Below, piece by piece: positions 36,930 to 48,000 of a stretch of 64,000 nt of DNA. Below the pieces are notes generated by a model. It was not told where the DNA came from, made no database searches, and was given only the letters and a program-made list of their open reading frames with translations. The translations under genes and the position numbers were made by a program. Numbering within the stretch: position 1 is the stretch's first letter; the number at the start of each line of letters is the position of its first letter. Source of the stretch: CAZKWG01 sp964615375. Lineage in GTDB: Bacteria; Myxococcota_A; UBA796; CAZKWG01. The stretch lies in contig CAZTOW010000018.1 in the NCBI GenBank assembly GCA_964615375.1, positions 62,001 through 126,000 on the forward strand. The letters are read 5' to 3'.

Positions 36930-37627
36930 GCCCCGCGCCCCGCGATCAGCGCCTCCAGCTCGGCGATCCGCCCCTCGAGCTTCGCCGCCCCGGCGAGCGA
37001 TCCCTCCCGTCGAGCCTCCTCCAGCGCCCGCTGGAGGGCCGCCCGCTCCACCGCCAGCAGGGCGAGCCAGCCCGCCGGCCGCCGCGCCCTCAAGAGCGGC
37101 CCCCAGCGCAGATCGGGCGCGTCGGGGACCCAGGGTCCGGGCTCCAGGACCACGATCACGTAGAGGCGACCGGCGTCCTCCACGACCTCCTCGTCGATGG
37201 GCCTCCAGCCGGCGCGGGCGGCCCAGGCGCGCACCCGCTCGGGCTCCAGGTTCGGCTGCGCCACGATCCGGCTCACGGAACCCGGAGCCCCCGGGCGTGT
37301 CAGAGGGTGATCCAGCGCGCCCGCGATGGTGGCCCCGCCCAGGCCCGCCAGCGTGATCGTGTGGGCCTCCCCGGGCTCCAGCGCGCTGAGCCCTCGCGAA
37401 CGGCGCGCCACGAAGCCCCGCTCCGGGTCGAGGCCCAGCGCCGCGGCGTGCAGGACCGCGCGCGCCAGAGGAGCCTCCGCGCGATCGAGCGCGAAGGCTC
37501 GCGGCACCTTGCCGGAGAGCAGGAGCTGAATAGGGAGAAGGCCATGATCGGTCCCGATGTCGGCCATCGGGAGCGCGGGGGGCACGCGGTCGGCGACCGC
37601 GCGCAGGCGTGGGGGGAGTCGGATCAT
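36926..37627 (-). CDS. trmK: tRNA (adenine-N1)-methyltransferase TrmK
   Basis: A 233-residue protein. The SAM-binding motif ADIGTDHGLLP at 22-32 and the later AGLGGATIA and QPNLEPERVR segments are characteristic of TrmK (YqfN), which methylates N1 of A22 in tRNA. A coiled C-terminal extension follows the methyltransferase fold, as in TrmK. The enzyme is best known from Firmicutes and is less common in Gram-negative bacteria. It is divergent from the first array kinase, with a 61-base gap. Confidence 0.85.
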   Translation of the reverse strand: MIRLPPRLRAVADRVPPALPMADIGTDHGLLPIQLLLSGKVPRAFALDRAEAPLARAVLHAAALGLDPERGFVARRSRGLSALEPGEAHTITLAGLGGATIAGALDHPLTRPGAPGSVSRIVAQPNLEPERVRAWAARAGWRPIDEEVVEDAGRLYVIVVLEPGPWVPDAPDLRWGPLLRARRPAGWLALLAVERAALQRALEEARREGSLAGAAKLEGRIAELEALIAGRGA

Positions 37628-37688
37628 TCCGTGACCCTCGGGTGCGCCAGGAGTAACATCAAGTTGAAAGGGTCAGGGAGGAGCGGGG

Positions 37689-40600
37689 GTGCAAGGGACC
37701 GGGGCGGATCAGGAGCGCGCGGCGGCGACGGGGCGACGGCTCGGGCCCTTCTCCCTGGAGGAGGTCATCGGCCGGGGCGCCAGCGGAGAGGTCTGGCGCG
37801 GCCTGCACCAGGACCAGGGCCTGCCCGTGGCGATCAAGGTGCTGAACGCCACGCGCGGCCATGATCCCCAGCTCCTGGAGAGCTTCCGCAACGAGGTCCG
37901 GGCCGTGGCCGGGCTGGACCACCCGAGCATCATCGCCGTGCTCGATCACGGCGTGCTCCCGGCTGAGCTCGGCGAGATCGGCCCGCAGGGGGCGCCCTAC
38001 CTCGTCATGGAGCTGGCCACGGGCGGCTCGCTGAAGAGCCACTGCGGGCGGGTGAGCTGGGACGAGGCCCACGAGGTGCTGGCCGAGCTGCTCAGCGCGC
38101 TCGCCCACGCCCACGCCCGCGGCGTCATCCACCGCGACATCAAGCCGGGGAACGTGCTGCTGGGCGGGCTGCGGCCGGGCATCAAGCTGACCGACTTCGG
38201 CCTCGCCCAGCTCTTCGAGGTCGGCGGCAACGGCCAGGACGACATCGCCGGCACCCCGGCCTACATGGCGCCGGAGCAGTTCCTGGGCCACATGCGCGAT
38301 CTGGGGCCCTGGACCGACCTCTACGCGATCGGGTGCTTCACGTGGGCGCTGGTCTGCGGGTCCCCGCCCTTCGGTCGGCAGAGCCCGCTGGAGGCGCGGC
38401 GCGGCCACCTCTACCGACCGCTCCCGGCCCTGGAGCCGGTGGTCGCGGTGCCCGCGGGCCTGGAGGACTGGCTGCACCGCCTCCTGGAGAAGGACCCGGG
38501 CCGCCGCTTCCGCCGCGCCGCGGACGCGCTCTGGGCGCTCAGCAGCCTGGGCGCGCCGGTCATCCAGCCCACCCGCAGCAGCGACGAGTCCCCCGACGAG
38601 AGCCCCACGGTGCTGGGCACCCACGGCTCCAACACCACGCTCGCCCGCAGCCTCAGCACCTCGGGCCGCCGGCCTCGCAACGCGGACACCACGCTGTCCG
38701 GGCGCTTCGACGCCGGCGGGCGCACCTGGAAGGACGGCCAGGGCGAGGCCTGGACCCTCACGGGCGAGCAGATCCCCTCGGACCTGGACGAGGAGACCTC
38801 GGCCATCGTGCTGCTCCAGCACGCCCTCCACAACACCCGCCCCCCGCCGCCGCAGGACTGGCGCCGCGAGGGGGAGGGCGAGCGCCCGGTCTGGATGGGG
38901 CTGGGGGCCGTGGGGCTCCACCTCTTCGGCGTGCGCAGCGTGCCGATGATCGGGCGCGGAGCGGAGCGCGACCAGCTGTGGTCGACCCTGCTCGCGGTCT
39001 GCCGGGAGGAGCGCCCAGGGGCGGTGATCCTGGTCGGCCCCGCGGGCTGCGGCAAGACGCGCCTGGCCGAGTGGCTCTGTGAGCGCGCCCACGAGGCCGG
39101 CGCCGCCGACGTCTTCCGCGCCCTGCACAGCCCGCACGGCGGCCCCAGCCACGGCCTCGCCGCCATGCTCGCCCGCGCCCTGCGCACCCAGGGCCTCGGC
39201 CCCGAGGAGACCACCCGCCGCGTCCAGCTCTCGCTGGCGATGCAGGGGATCTCGGATCCGGTGGAGGTGGCGACGGTGGCCACCCTGCTCCAGGGGACCG
39301 GGGAGTCAGGGACCGAGGGCGCGCTGCCCCCGGGCGCCGTGCGCTTCTCCAGCCCCATCGAGCGCTACACGGTCCTGCGCCGATTCCTGGTGCGCAGCGC
39401 CACCATCCGGCCCGCGCTGGTCTGGCTGGACGACGTGGCCTGGGGCCTGGACGCGCTGCGCTTCGCCGCGAGCGTGCTGGACGACCCGGACAGCGAGCGC
39501 TCCCCCATCCTCTTCGTGATGACCGCCCGGGAGGAGGCCCTGCCCGAGCACCCGATGGAGGCTGAGCAGCTCGGGCTCCTCGAGCGCCGCCCCGACGTCC
39601 AGCGCCTGCAGGTCGGGCCGCTGGAGCCCGCGCACCACCGGGCGCTGGTCGAGTCGCTGCTGGGGCTGGAGGGCGATCTGGCCGCGCGCGTCGAGGAGCG
39701 CACCGCGGGCAACCCTCTCTTCGCCGTGCAGCTCATCGGCGACTGGGTGGAGCGCGGCCTGCTCATCCCCGGCCCCGGGGGATTCCAGCTCCGCGACGGC
39801 GCCTCCATGCCGCTGCCCGAGGATCTCGCGCACGTCTGGCAGGAGCGCGTGGAGCGCCTGCTTCAGGACCAGCCGGCGTCGCAGATCGCCCGCGAGGCCC
39901 TGGAGCTCGCCGCCACCCTCGGCCAGGACGTGGACCCCGCCGAGTGGGAGGCCTGCTGCCGGGAGGCCGGGCTCGAGGCGCCCTGGCCCCTCATCGACAC
40001 CCTGGTCTCCCTGCGCCTGGCCCGCCCCGCCGAGGGCGGCGTCCGCGTGGGCTTCAGCTTCGTCCACGGGATGCTCCGGGAGAGCCTGCTGGCCCACGCC
40101 CAGGCCGCCGGGCGCCTTCAGTCCCACCACCGCTTCGCCGCCGCCGCCCTGATGAGCCTGCGCGAGAGCGAGCCCTGGATCAGCCTCGCCGAGCGCGTCG
40201 GGCGCCACCTCCTGGAGGGCGGCGACCCCGAGGGCGCGCTGACCCCGCTCCTGGAGGCCGCCACGCGGCGCATCTCCGGCGGCGACTACCGGCAGGCGGA
40301 GGTCCTGCTCCTGGAGCGCCAGCAGGCGCTGAAGCTGGCCTTGCTCGCTCCCTCTGACCCGCGCAACGGAGAAGGCGAGATCCCGCTCTCCCGGGCCCTG
40401 CACCACCAGGGGCGCTTCAGCGAGGCCGAGGAGCGCGCGCGACTCCTCGTGCCCCTGGCGGCGCGCTACGGCTGGGCGGAGCTCGGGCGCCTGGGCCGCT
40501 TCACCATCGCCCACCTCACCCGCATGCGGGGGCTCTACGCTGAGGCCATGGCCGAGCAGGAGCGCCTGGAGCCGGAGGCGCGGGCCGCGGGAGATCACGA

Positions 40601-41378
40601 GCTGCTGCTGAAGGTCCTCAAGGAGAAAGGCCGCATCCGGCTGGACCAGGGCGACCTGCTGGCCGCGGCGAGCTGCTTCCAGGAGGCCTACCGCATCTCG
40701 CTGACCCTCTCCTCCATCGAGCTCGAGGCCCTCTGCCTGCGCGACCTCTCCAACCTGCACCTGCGGGCGGGGCGCCACTCGCTGGCCCTGCAGCACATGA
40801 AGGCCGCGCGCGCCCGCTTCGCCCGCTCGGGCAACCGCTGGGGCATCGCCGACGCCTTCAACATGCTGGGGGAGGTGGATCGCGAGCAGGGGCGCCTGGA
40901 TCGCGCCGAGGCGCGATACCGTGAGTCCATCGAGCGCTTCTCCGCGATCGGCTCCTTCGACGTCATCATCCCCCGCTTGAACCTCGCCAACGTGCTGCTG
41001 CTCCAGGGCCAGCTGAGCGAGGTCCCCCCGCTGCTGCTGGGCTGCGTGGCCTTCGCCCGACGGCTCCAGAGCCGCAACCTGGAGGCCATGGCCCGCGGGC
41101 TGCTGCTGGTCTACTCGGCCACCGCCCACGACTGGACCGCCTGGGCCCGAGACTGGGCGGCCCTGGAGGCCCTGCTGGCCGAGGCCGACTGCGTGGAGGT
41201 GGATCTGGCCGCCAGCCTGGAGCTCGCCGGCCAGCGCGCCGCCGGGAGCGGGGCCCACGCCGTCGCGCTCGCCGCCATCCGCCTCGCCGCCACCTGCTGG
41301 TCGGCCCTGCGCCGACCCGAGGACGCCGCCCGCGCGAACGCGCTCCTGGACGTGCTTCTCGCCGAGGGCTCGCCTTGA
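37689..41378 (+). CDS. Kinase-ATPase-TPR protein 1 of 5
   Basis: A 1229-residue protein from GTG 37689 (GGAGG upstream). Kinase domain about 19-280: Gly loop GRGASGEVW, Lys50, catalytic Asp150 in HRDIKPGN, Asp169 of DFG, and APEQF; all catalytic residues are present. A low-complexity Ser/Thr/Pro linker (about 290-390) precedes a conserved W-R element and an ATPase domain with P-loop GPAGCGKT near 449 and Walker B VWLDDVAWG. TPR repeats fill about 800-1229. This is the PknK-like STAND layout of cytoplasmic signalling proteins: the TPRs probably sense, the ATPase switches and the kinase reports. It heads an overlapping operon with kinases 2 and 3 and an MgtC-like gene. Confidence 0.9.
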   Translation: MQGTGADQERAAATGRRLGPFSLEEVIGRGASGEVWRGLHQDQGLPVAIKVLNATRGHDPQLLESFRNEVRAVAGLDHPSIIAVLDHGVLPAELGEIGPQGAPYLVMELATGGSLKSHCGRVSWDEAHEVLAELLSALAHAHARGVIHRDIKPGNVLLGGLRPGIKLTDFGLAQLFEVGGNGQDDIAGTPAYMAPEQFLGHMRDLGPWTDLYAIGCFTWALVCGSPPFGRQSPLEARRGHLYRPLPALEPVVAVPAGLEDWLHRLLEKDPGRRFRRAADALWALSSLGAPVIQPTRSSDESPDESPTVLGTHGSNTTLARSLSTSGRRPRNADTTLSGRFDAGGRTWKDGQGEAWTLTGEQIPSDLDEETSAIVLLQHALHNTRPPPPQDWRREGEGERPVWMGLGAVGLHLFGVRSVPMIGRGAERDQLWSTLLAVCREERPGAVILVGPAGCGKTRLAEWLCERAHEAGAADVFRALHSPHGGPSHGLAAMLARALRTQGLGPEETTRRVQLSLAMQGISDPVEVATVATLLQGTGESGTEGALPPGAVRFSSPIERYTVLRRFLVRSATIRPALVWLDDVAWGLDALRFAASVLDDPDSERSPILFVMTAREEALPEHPMEAEQLGLLERRPDVQRLQVGPLEPAHHRALVESLLGLEGDLAARVEERTAGNPLFAVQLIGDWVERGLLIPGPGGFQLRDGASMPLPEDLAHVWQERVERLLQDQPASQIAREALELAATLGQDVDPAEWEACCREAGLEAPWPLIDTLVSLRLARPAEGGVRVGFSFVHGMLRESLLAHAQAAGRLQSHHRFAAAALMSLRESEPWISLAERVGRHLLEGGDPEGALTPLLEAATRRISGGDYRQAEVLLLERQQALKLALLAPSDPRNGEGEIPLSRALHHQGRFSEAEERARLLVPLAARYGWAELGRLGRFTIAHLTRMRGLYAEAMAEQERLEPEARAAGDHELLLKVLKEKGRIRLDQGDLLAAASCFQEAYRISLTLSSIELEALCLRDLSNLHLRAGRHSLALQHMKAARARFARSGNRWGIADAFNMLGEVDREQGRLDRAEARYRESIERFSAIGSFDVIIPRLNLANVLLLQGQLSEVPPLLLGCVAFARRLQSRNLEAMARGLLLVYSATAHDWTAWARDWAALEALLAEADCVEVDLAASLELAGQRAAGSGAHAVALAAIRLAATCWSALRRPEDAARANALLDVLLAEGSP

Positions 41379-44300
41379 TCCGAGCCGGGCCCTTCCTCCT
41401 GGAGAGACCTCTGGGGCGCGGCGGGATGGGCGAGGTCTGGCGAGGGGTCCACGAGCTCCAGGGCCTCGCCGTCGCGGTCAAGGTGCTGACCAGCCACGCC
41501 GCGCAGGATCCCTTCTTCCTCTCGGCCTTCCGCAACGAGGTGCGCGCCGCCGCCGCGCTCAACCACCCGAACGTGGCGGCCGTCTACGACTATGGCCAGC
41601 TGCCCGAGGAGACCGAGCGCCAGAGCGCCGGGCGCCTGCGGGCGGGCAGCCCCTACCTCGTGATGGAGCTCGCCGAGCACGGCAGCCTGGAGCGCCACCT
41701 GGGCCGCCTGCCCTGGGAGGCCGTGCGCGTCCTGCTGCTCTGCCTGCTGGACGCCCTGGCCCACGCCCACGCCCGCGGCGTGGTCCACCGGGACCTGAAG
41801 CCGGGCAACGCGCTCCTGGCGGGGAGCTGGTCGGACGTCAAGCTCACCGACTTCGGGCTGGCCCACCCCTACGCCAGCGGGCGGGCCATCCGCGACGACG
41901 AGGGCGCCGTGGGGACCCCGGCCTACATGGCGCCCGAGCAGTTCGAGAGCGCCTGGCGCGACTATGGGCCGTGGACGGACCTTTATGGACTAGGTTGCCT
42001 AGCATACGCCCTGGTCTCCGGGGAGCCCCCTTTCGGCACCCGACCCCCGACGCACCGCGCGATGGCCGCCCACCTCCTGCTGCCCGCGCCTACGCTGAAC
42101 CCGCGCTGCGACGTCCCCGAGGGCTTCGAGGGCTGGCTGCACGCGCTCCTGGAGAAGGACCCGGCCCGCCGCTTCCAGCGGGCGGCGGACGCGGCCTGGG
42201 CCCTCATGCAGCTCGGCGCGCCCCTGGCGCGGGTCCTGGGCGAGGACGAGGATCCCAGCCTGCGCGGCCTGCCGGGCGAGGGCGGGGACACCTCGCCGCT
42301 GGGGATGCTCACGCCCCGGCCTGTCGATCCGCCGACCACGCGCCCGCTGGCGCCCACCACGCGGGGCAACCCGACCCAGCCGCTGCCCCCGCGCACCGAG
42401 CCGCTCTCCCCGCCCAGCACCCGCCCCCTCTCCGAGCGGCCGAGCCCGCTGGACGTCCCCGATCCCATCCACCTCCAGCCCCTGGAGCCCCGGCCCTTCG
42501 AGGAGCCCCTCCTGCGGCTCCCTCCCATGCCCGCCACCTGGCGGCGCGGCGGACACGAGGCCGGGCCCGCGCTCGCCGTGCCCCTGCTGCGCGGCGCGGG
42601 CCTGGGGCTGCTGAGCCTGCGGGTGCTGGACATCGTCGGCCGGGAGGTGGAGCGCGACCTGCTCTGGGAGACGCTGGCCCGGGTGCGCCGCATGGGCCGG
42701 GCGCGGGCGGTGGTGCTGATCGGCCCCACGGGCACGGGCAAGAGCCGGATGGCCGAGTGGCTCTGCGAGCGCGCGCACGAGCTCGGCGCCGCCAACATGC
42801 TCAAGGCCGAGCACAGCCCCGAGCCCGCCCCCGGCGAGGGCGTGGTGGCCATGGTCTCCCGCGCGCTGCGCACCAACGGCATGTCCCGCCAGGGGGTGAG
42901 CGCCCGCGTGGCCCGCGCCCTCTCCCGCTGGCGCGAGGGGGACGCCGAGGTCGAGGCCCTCACCGACCTGCTCGCCCCCTCCGTGCTCTCGGCGAACCAG
43001 GAGCCCGCGGGAGACCGCCTCGTCGTCCTGCGCCGCTTCCTCGAGTCCACCGCGCGCGAGCGCCCGGTCGTGGTGTGGCTGGAGGACATCCACTGGAGCG
43101 CCGAGGCGGTGGAGTTCGCCCACCAGCTCCTCGAGGCCCAGGCCTTCTCGCCCTCGGCCGTGCTGCTGCTGGCCACCGTGCGCGAGGACGCCCTCGCCGA
43201 GCGCCCCGAGATCGCCGCCTCCCTCGACGCGCTGATGGCCCGCCCGGACGTGCGGCGTCTCCAGGTCGCGCCCCTCCCCAGCGAGGCCAGCCTCGGGCTC
43301 ATCCGCGATCAGCTCGGGCTGGAGGCGGGGCTGGCCGGGCAGGTGGAGGGGCACGTCGCCGGCAGCCCGCGCTTCGCGGTGGAGCTGGTCGGCGACTGGG
43401 CGCAGCGGGGGCTCCTGGTCCACGGGGACCGTGGCTACCGCCTCGCCGACGGCCACAGCATCGATCTGCCCGACGACCTCTACGCCGTCTGGGACGCGCG
43501 GGTGGAGCGCCTGCTGGCCGGTCGGGACGACGGCGGGAAGGCGGCGCTGGAGCTCGCGGCCGTGCTGGGGCTGGAGGTGGACGGCGCGGAGTGGCGCGAG
43601 GCCTGCGCGCTGGCCGGGCTCCAGCCCCCCTGGGACCTCGTGGAGACCCTGCTGGGCTGGCGCCTGGCCCGCTCCGAGCCGCCGGGGCCCTGGGCGGGCT
43701 TCTCCTTCGCCAGCAGCCTGCTCCGCGAGACCCTGATCCGCCGCGCGCGGGAGGCCGGGCGCTGGCGCGAGCACCACCACATCGCCGCCCGCCTGTTGAT
43801 GGCCGCCATCCACCGCGAGGGCCGCCCGCGCCCCGGCCAGACCGAGCGCCTGGGGCGCCACCTCGTCCACGCCGGCCACCCCGAGTCGGGCATCGCCCCG
43901 CTGCTCTCCGCCGCCGAGGAGCGCTTCGAGGCCGGCGAGCTGCACCGCTGCGCCGCGCTGCTGGAGGAGCGCGACCGGGCCATCGCCACCCTCGGCCTGC
44001 GCGAGGACGACGCCAGGGTCTGCGAGGGCTGGGTGCTGTGGAGCCGCTGCGCGCTGGAGCAGGGCAAGGGTGATCTGGCCGCCGCCTGGGCCGCCCGCGC
44101 CGACGAGGCCGCCAGCCAGAACGGCTGGCCGGAGCTCCGGGCCAAGGCGCTGTGGAGCTGCGCCCGCATCGCCTCCCGCATCGGCGACAACCACGAGGCC
44201 GTCACCCTCCTGGAGGACGCCAAGCGCTGGGCCGCCGCGTCCGGGGACACCGTGCTCCTGGCCAGCTGCCGCCGCGGCCAGGCCGAGGTGCTGCTGGAGC

Positions 44301-45040
44301 TCGGCCTGCTGGACGAGGCGGCCGACGGCTTCGATCGCGCGGCCGAGGAACACGAGGCCAGCGGCGATCCCAGCGAGGTGGCCCGCTGCTGGATCGGCCT
44401 CGGGAACGTGGCCATCCGCGCGGGAGATCCGGCCCGCGCCCGCGGCTTCGCCCTGCGCGCCCTCGGCGCCCTGCACGGCCGCGGGATCCGCTGGCGCGAG
44501 GCCGACGCCCTCCTGCTGCTGGGCGACGTGGCCTGGCAGGAGGGGGACGCCGAGTCCGCCGAGGCCTGGTGGGGGCAGGCGCTGTCGCTGCACCGCGCGC
44601 TCCAGACCCGGCACGTCCCGCTCATCGAGTCGCGCATGGCGCTGGGCGATCTGAGCCGCGGGCGCTTCGAGGAGGCCCGCCGCGTGCTGGAGTCCACGCT
44701 GACCATCCTGGAGCGTCGCGGGCAACGCGGGATGGCCAGCGCGGTACACGCCTGGCTCCTGCCGTGCTACGCGGCGAACGCGGAGTGGTCCTCCTTCGAT
44801 CGCCACCTGGCCATCGCGGCGGACATGCTCCAGGAGAACGGTCAGGTGGACGTGTTCATCGCGCGGACCGCGACGCTGGGTGGGGACATCGCGTACACGG
44901 CGGGTCAGCAGGGGCGGGCGCGCATGGCCTGGTCGCTGGCGCTGGAGCAGTGGCTGGTGCTCGGCTGGCGCGACGAGATCCGCTCGCTGAAGCACCTGCT
45001 CCGTGAAGAGCCCAGCCACCTCGAGGATCGCGGACTGTGA
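41375..45040 (+). CDS. Kinase-ATPase-TPR protein 2 of 5
   Basis: A 1221-residue paralogue starting at TTG 41375, in a TTGA overlap with the stop of kinase 1; the kinase domain begins only ten residues in, so no later start is acceptable. Kinase: GRGGMGEVW, Lys36, Asp140 in HRDLKPGN, Asp159 of DFG. The linker at about 300-385 is Pro/Thr-rich. P-loop GPTGTGKS near 449, Walker B VWLEDIHWS (with the Glu typical of active ATPases). TPR repeats at about 810-1221. The P-loop to TPR spacing matches its neighbours. Confidence 0.9.
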   Translation: MIRAGPFLLERPLGRGGMGEVWRGVHELQGLAVAVKVLTSHAAQDPFFLSAFRNEVRAAAALNHPNVAAVYDYGQLPEETERQSAGRLRAGSPYLVMELAEHGSLERHLGRLPWEAVRVLLLCLLDALAHAHARGVVHRDLKPGNALLAGSWSDVKLTDFGLAHPYASGRAIRDDEGAVGTPAYMAPEQFESAWRDYGPWTDLYGLGCLAYALVSGEPPFGTRPPTHRAMAAHLLLPAPTLNPRCDVPEGFEGWLHALLEKDPARRFQRAADAAWALMQLGAPLARVLGEDEDPSLRGLPGEGGDTSPLGMLTPRPVDPPTTRPLAPTTRGNPTQPLPPRTEPLSPPSTRPLSERPSPLDVPDPIHLQPLEPRPFEEPLLRLPPMPATWRRGGHEAGPALAVPLLRGAGLGLLSLRVLDIVGREVERDLLWETLARVRRMGRARAVVLIGPTGTGKSRMAEWLCERAHELGAANMLKAEHSPEPAPGEGVVAMVSRALRTNGMSRQGVSARVARALSRWREGDAEVEALTDLLAPSVLSANQEPAGDRLVVLRRFLESTARERPVVVWLEDIHWSAEAVEFAHQLLEAQAFSPSAVLLLATVREDALAERPEIAASLDALMARPDVRRLQVAPLPSEASLGLIRDQLGLEAGLAGQVEGHVAGSPRFAVELVGDWAQRGLLVHGDRGYRLADGHSIDLPDDLYAVWDARVERLLAGRDDGGKAALELAAVLGLEVDGAEWREACALAGLQPPWDLVETLLGWRLARSEPPGPWAGFSFASSLLRETLIRRAREAGRWREHHHIAARLLMAAIHREGRPRPGQTERLGRHLVHAGHPESGIAPLLSAAEERFEAGELHRCAALLEERDRAIATLGLREDDARVCEGWVLWSRCALEQGKGDLAAAWAARADEAASQNGWPELRAKALWSCARIASRIGDNHEAVTLLEDAKRWAAASGDTVLLASCRRGQAEVLLELGLLDEAADGFDRAAEEHEASGDPSEVARCWIGLGNVAIRAGDPARARGFALRALGALHGRGIRWREADALLLLGDVAWQEGDAESAEAWWGQALSLHRALQTRHVPLIESRMALGDLSRGRFEEARRVLESTLTILERRGQRGMASAVHAWLLPCYAANAEWSSFDRHLAIAADMLQENGQVDVFIARTATLGGDIAYTAGQQGRARMAWSLALEQWLVLGWRDEIRSLKHLLREEPSHLEDRGL

Positions 45041-48000
45041 GCCTCATCCCTCTCGGCCCCTTCGACCTCATCGAGCCCATCGGCCGCGGCGGCATGGGCG
45101 AGGTCTGGCGTGGGCTGCACCGGGCGCAGCAGGTCCCCGTGGCGATCAAGGTGCTGACCGCCCGGGGCATGCGGCGCAGCTTCTTCCTCGTGGCCTTCCG
45201 CAACGAGGTGCGCGCGATGGCGGGCCTGGACCACCCGGGCATCGCGCTGGTCTTCGACCACGGCGAGGTCTCGGAGGCGGCGGCGGACCAGTCCGAGGGC
45301 GCGCTGATGGCCGGCAGCCCCTTCCTGGCGATGGAGCTGGCCCACGGCGGCACGCTGAGCCCCTGGTGCGGGCGCCTCGCCTGGATGGAGGTGCGCAAGG
45401 TGCTGCTGGCGCTGCTGGACGCGCTGGCGCACGCCCACGCCCGCGGGGTGATCCACCGCGACCTCAAGCCGGCCAACGTGCTGATCTGCACCGACGAGGA
45501 CCTGCGACCGGGGATCAAGCTGGCCGACTTCGGCCTCGCCCACCTGCTGGACCTCGGGGACCGCACGGCCGCCCGCGGGCCCACCGCGGGGACCCCGCAC
45601 TACATGGCGCCCGAGCAGGTGCAGGGTCGGCGCCGGGACTACGGGCCCTGGACGGACCTGTACTCGCTGGGCCGGCTGGCGCTGGCGCTGGTCTGGTCCA
45701 ACCCGGCCCCCGCGCCGGGCAAGGACAGCCAGGGCACAGCGCTGCCGCTGGGCTTCGACGCGTGGGTGTCCCGACTTCTTCAACCGCAGCCCGAAGATCG
45801 CTTCCAGCGGGCCGCGGACGCCGCGCTGGCCTTGATGGAGCTGGGCGATCCGCCCGCGGAGGCGGTGGACGGCCGCGAGCGCCCCGCGCTGCAGCTCGGC
45901 ATCGCCGCGGAGACCTTCGCGCTGACGGGCGTGGAGAGCTCGCTGGTGGGCCGGAACAGCGGCGGGCCGATCACCGACGTGGGGCTGAGCCCGATCTCGC
46001 CCAGCCCCCTGACGCCCGTGACCCCCGTGACCCCCGTGACGCCGCTCAGCTCGCCCTCGCACACGCCCGATGAGCACCTCGGCGAGACGAACACGGCCCA
46101 GACCGTGCTCCAGATCGCCACGGGCGAGGTCGAGCCCTCCGAGCGCCGTGTCCCGCCCACCCCCGCCAGCTGGCGCCGCCCCCAGGCCCAGCCCGCCCCC
46201 ATGCGCCTGGTGGGCGCCGGGCTGGGCATCTACGGCCTCCGGGCGATCCCCCTGGTCGATCGCGAGCCGGAGCGCGACGTGCTCTGGGAGGCCATGTCCG
46301 GGGTCCGGCAGCACGGGCGGGCCGCCGCCGTGGTGCTCACCGGACCGGCGGGGGCGGGGAAGAGCCGGCTCGCCGAGTGGCTCTGTGAGCGTTCGCACGA
46401 GGTGGGGACCAGCACGCCCATCCGGGTCACGCACGCCCCGCTGGCGGGCCCCGGCGACGGGATCGCCTCGGCGATCGGCCGCTTCCTGCGCTGCGCCGAC
46501 CTCGAGCGCGCCAAGGTGCTCCAGCGCCTGGAGGTCCTCCTGCGCCGCCAGGGGGTCCGCGACCAGGAGGAGTGGCACGCGCTGACCGAGCTCATCTGCC
46601 CCGCCATGCCCTCCGACCTGGAGCCCGGGGTGCAGGCCATCCAGTTCAGCGGCCCCGTCGAGCGCTGGGCGCTGATCCGCCGCGCGCTGGAGCGGGCCAG
46701 CGCGGAGCGGCCGACCCTGCTGTGGATGGACGACGTGCAGTGGGGCCTGGACTCGGTGCTCTTCGCCGAGCACATGCTGGCGGTCCAGGACGAACACCCC
46801 CTGCCCGTGCTGATGGTGCTCACCGCGCGCGACGAGGCCCTGGCCGAGCGACCCTCGGAGGCCGACGCGCTCGAGCAGCTCCTGGCGCACCCGCAGGCGC
46901 GGCGCCTGCCCGTGTCCCTGCTGGAGCCGGAGGCGCACGCCGCCCTCGTGCGCGGCCTGCTGGGTCTCCAGGGCGAGCTGGCCGCCAGCGTGGAGGCGCG
47001 CACGGCGGGCAACCCGATGTTCGCCGTACAGCTGGTGGGCGACTGGGTCCACCGTGGGTTGTTGGAGCCCTCCGAGACCGGCTTCAAGCTGAAGCCCGGC
47101 GCGCGGGCCGACCTGCCGGACCTGCTGCACAAGGTCTGGGCAGGGCGCGTGGAGTCGGTGCTGCGCGGGCGCCCGGCCTCGCAGGGCGTCTCGCTGGAGC
47201 TGGCGGCCGTGCTGGGGCAGGAGGTCGTCGCCGCCGAGTGGAGCGCCGCCTGCGCGCTGGAGGGCATCACCCCCGCCTACGAGCTGGTGGACGAGCTCCT
47301 GGAGCAGCGCCTGGCCCGCGCGCCGGAGGATCGGCCGGATCTGGGCTGGTCCTTCGCCCACGGCATGATCCGGGAGAGCCTGGAGCGTCGGGCGCGCGAC
47401 GGCGGGCGGTGGTGGGCGCACCAGCGCGCCGCCTCCACCATGCTCAAGCGCCGCCTGCAGGGCGCCGAGGGCGGAGTGGGCCGCGATCGCGTGGGCCGCC
47501 TCCAGGAGCGCCTGGGGCGCCACCTCCTGGCGGCCGGCGACCTGGAGGACGCGCTGGAGCCCCTGCTGATCGGGGCGCACGAGCGCTTCTCTTCGGGGGA
47601 TTACGCGCACAGCGCCATGCTGCTCTCCGAGTGGGATCGCGCGGTGGACGGCCTCGAGCTGAGGCCAGGCGATCCCCGGCGCGCCGAGGGCCTGCTGCTC
47701 CGGTGCAGCCTGAGCCGCGTCGCGGGGCGCCTGGAGGAGGCGCGGCGCTACATCGTCCAGGTCCAGGAGATCGCCGAGCGGGCCGGCCTCCCGCGCGTGG
47801 CGGCCCTGGCCCTCCTGGAGCAGGGGAAGGTGGCCTGGAACAGCGCCGACACCGTGGAGGCGATCCGCTCGCTCCAGGCCTGCGAGCAGATCGCCGGGCG
47901 CCTGGGAGACCGCGGCCTGCGCGGGCGGGCCAGGCTGGATCTGGGCAACCTCCTGCGCTGGCGTGGCGAGCGCGCCCAGGCGGCGAGCTGGCTGCGGCTG

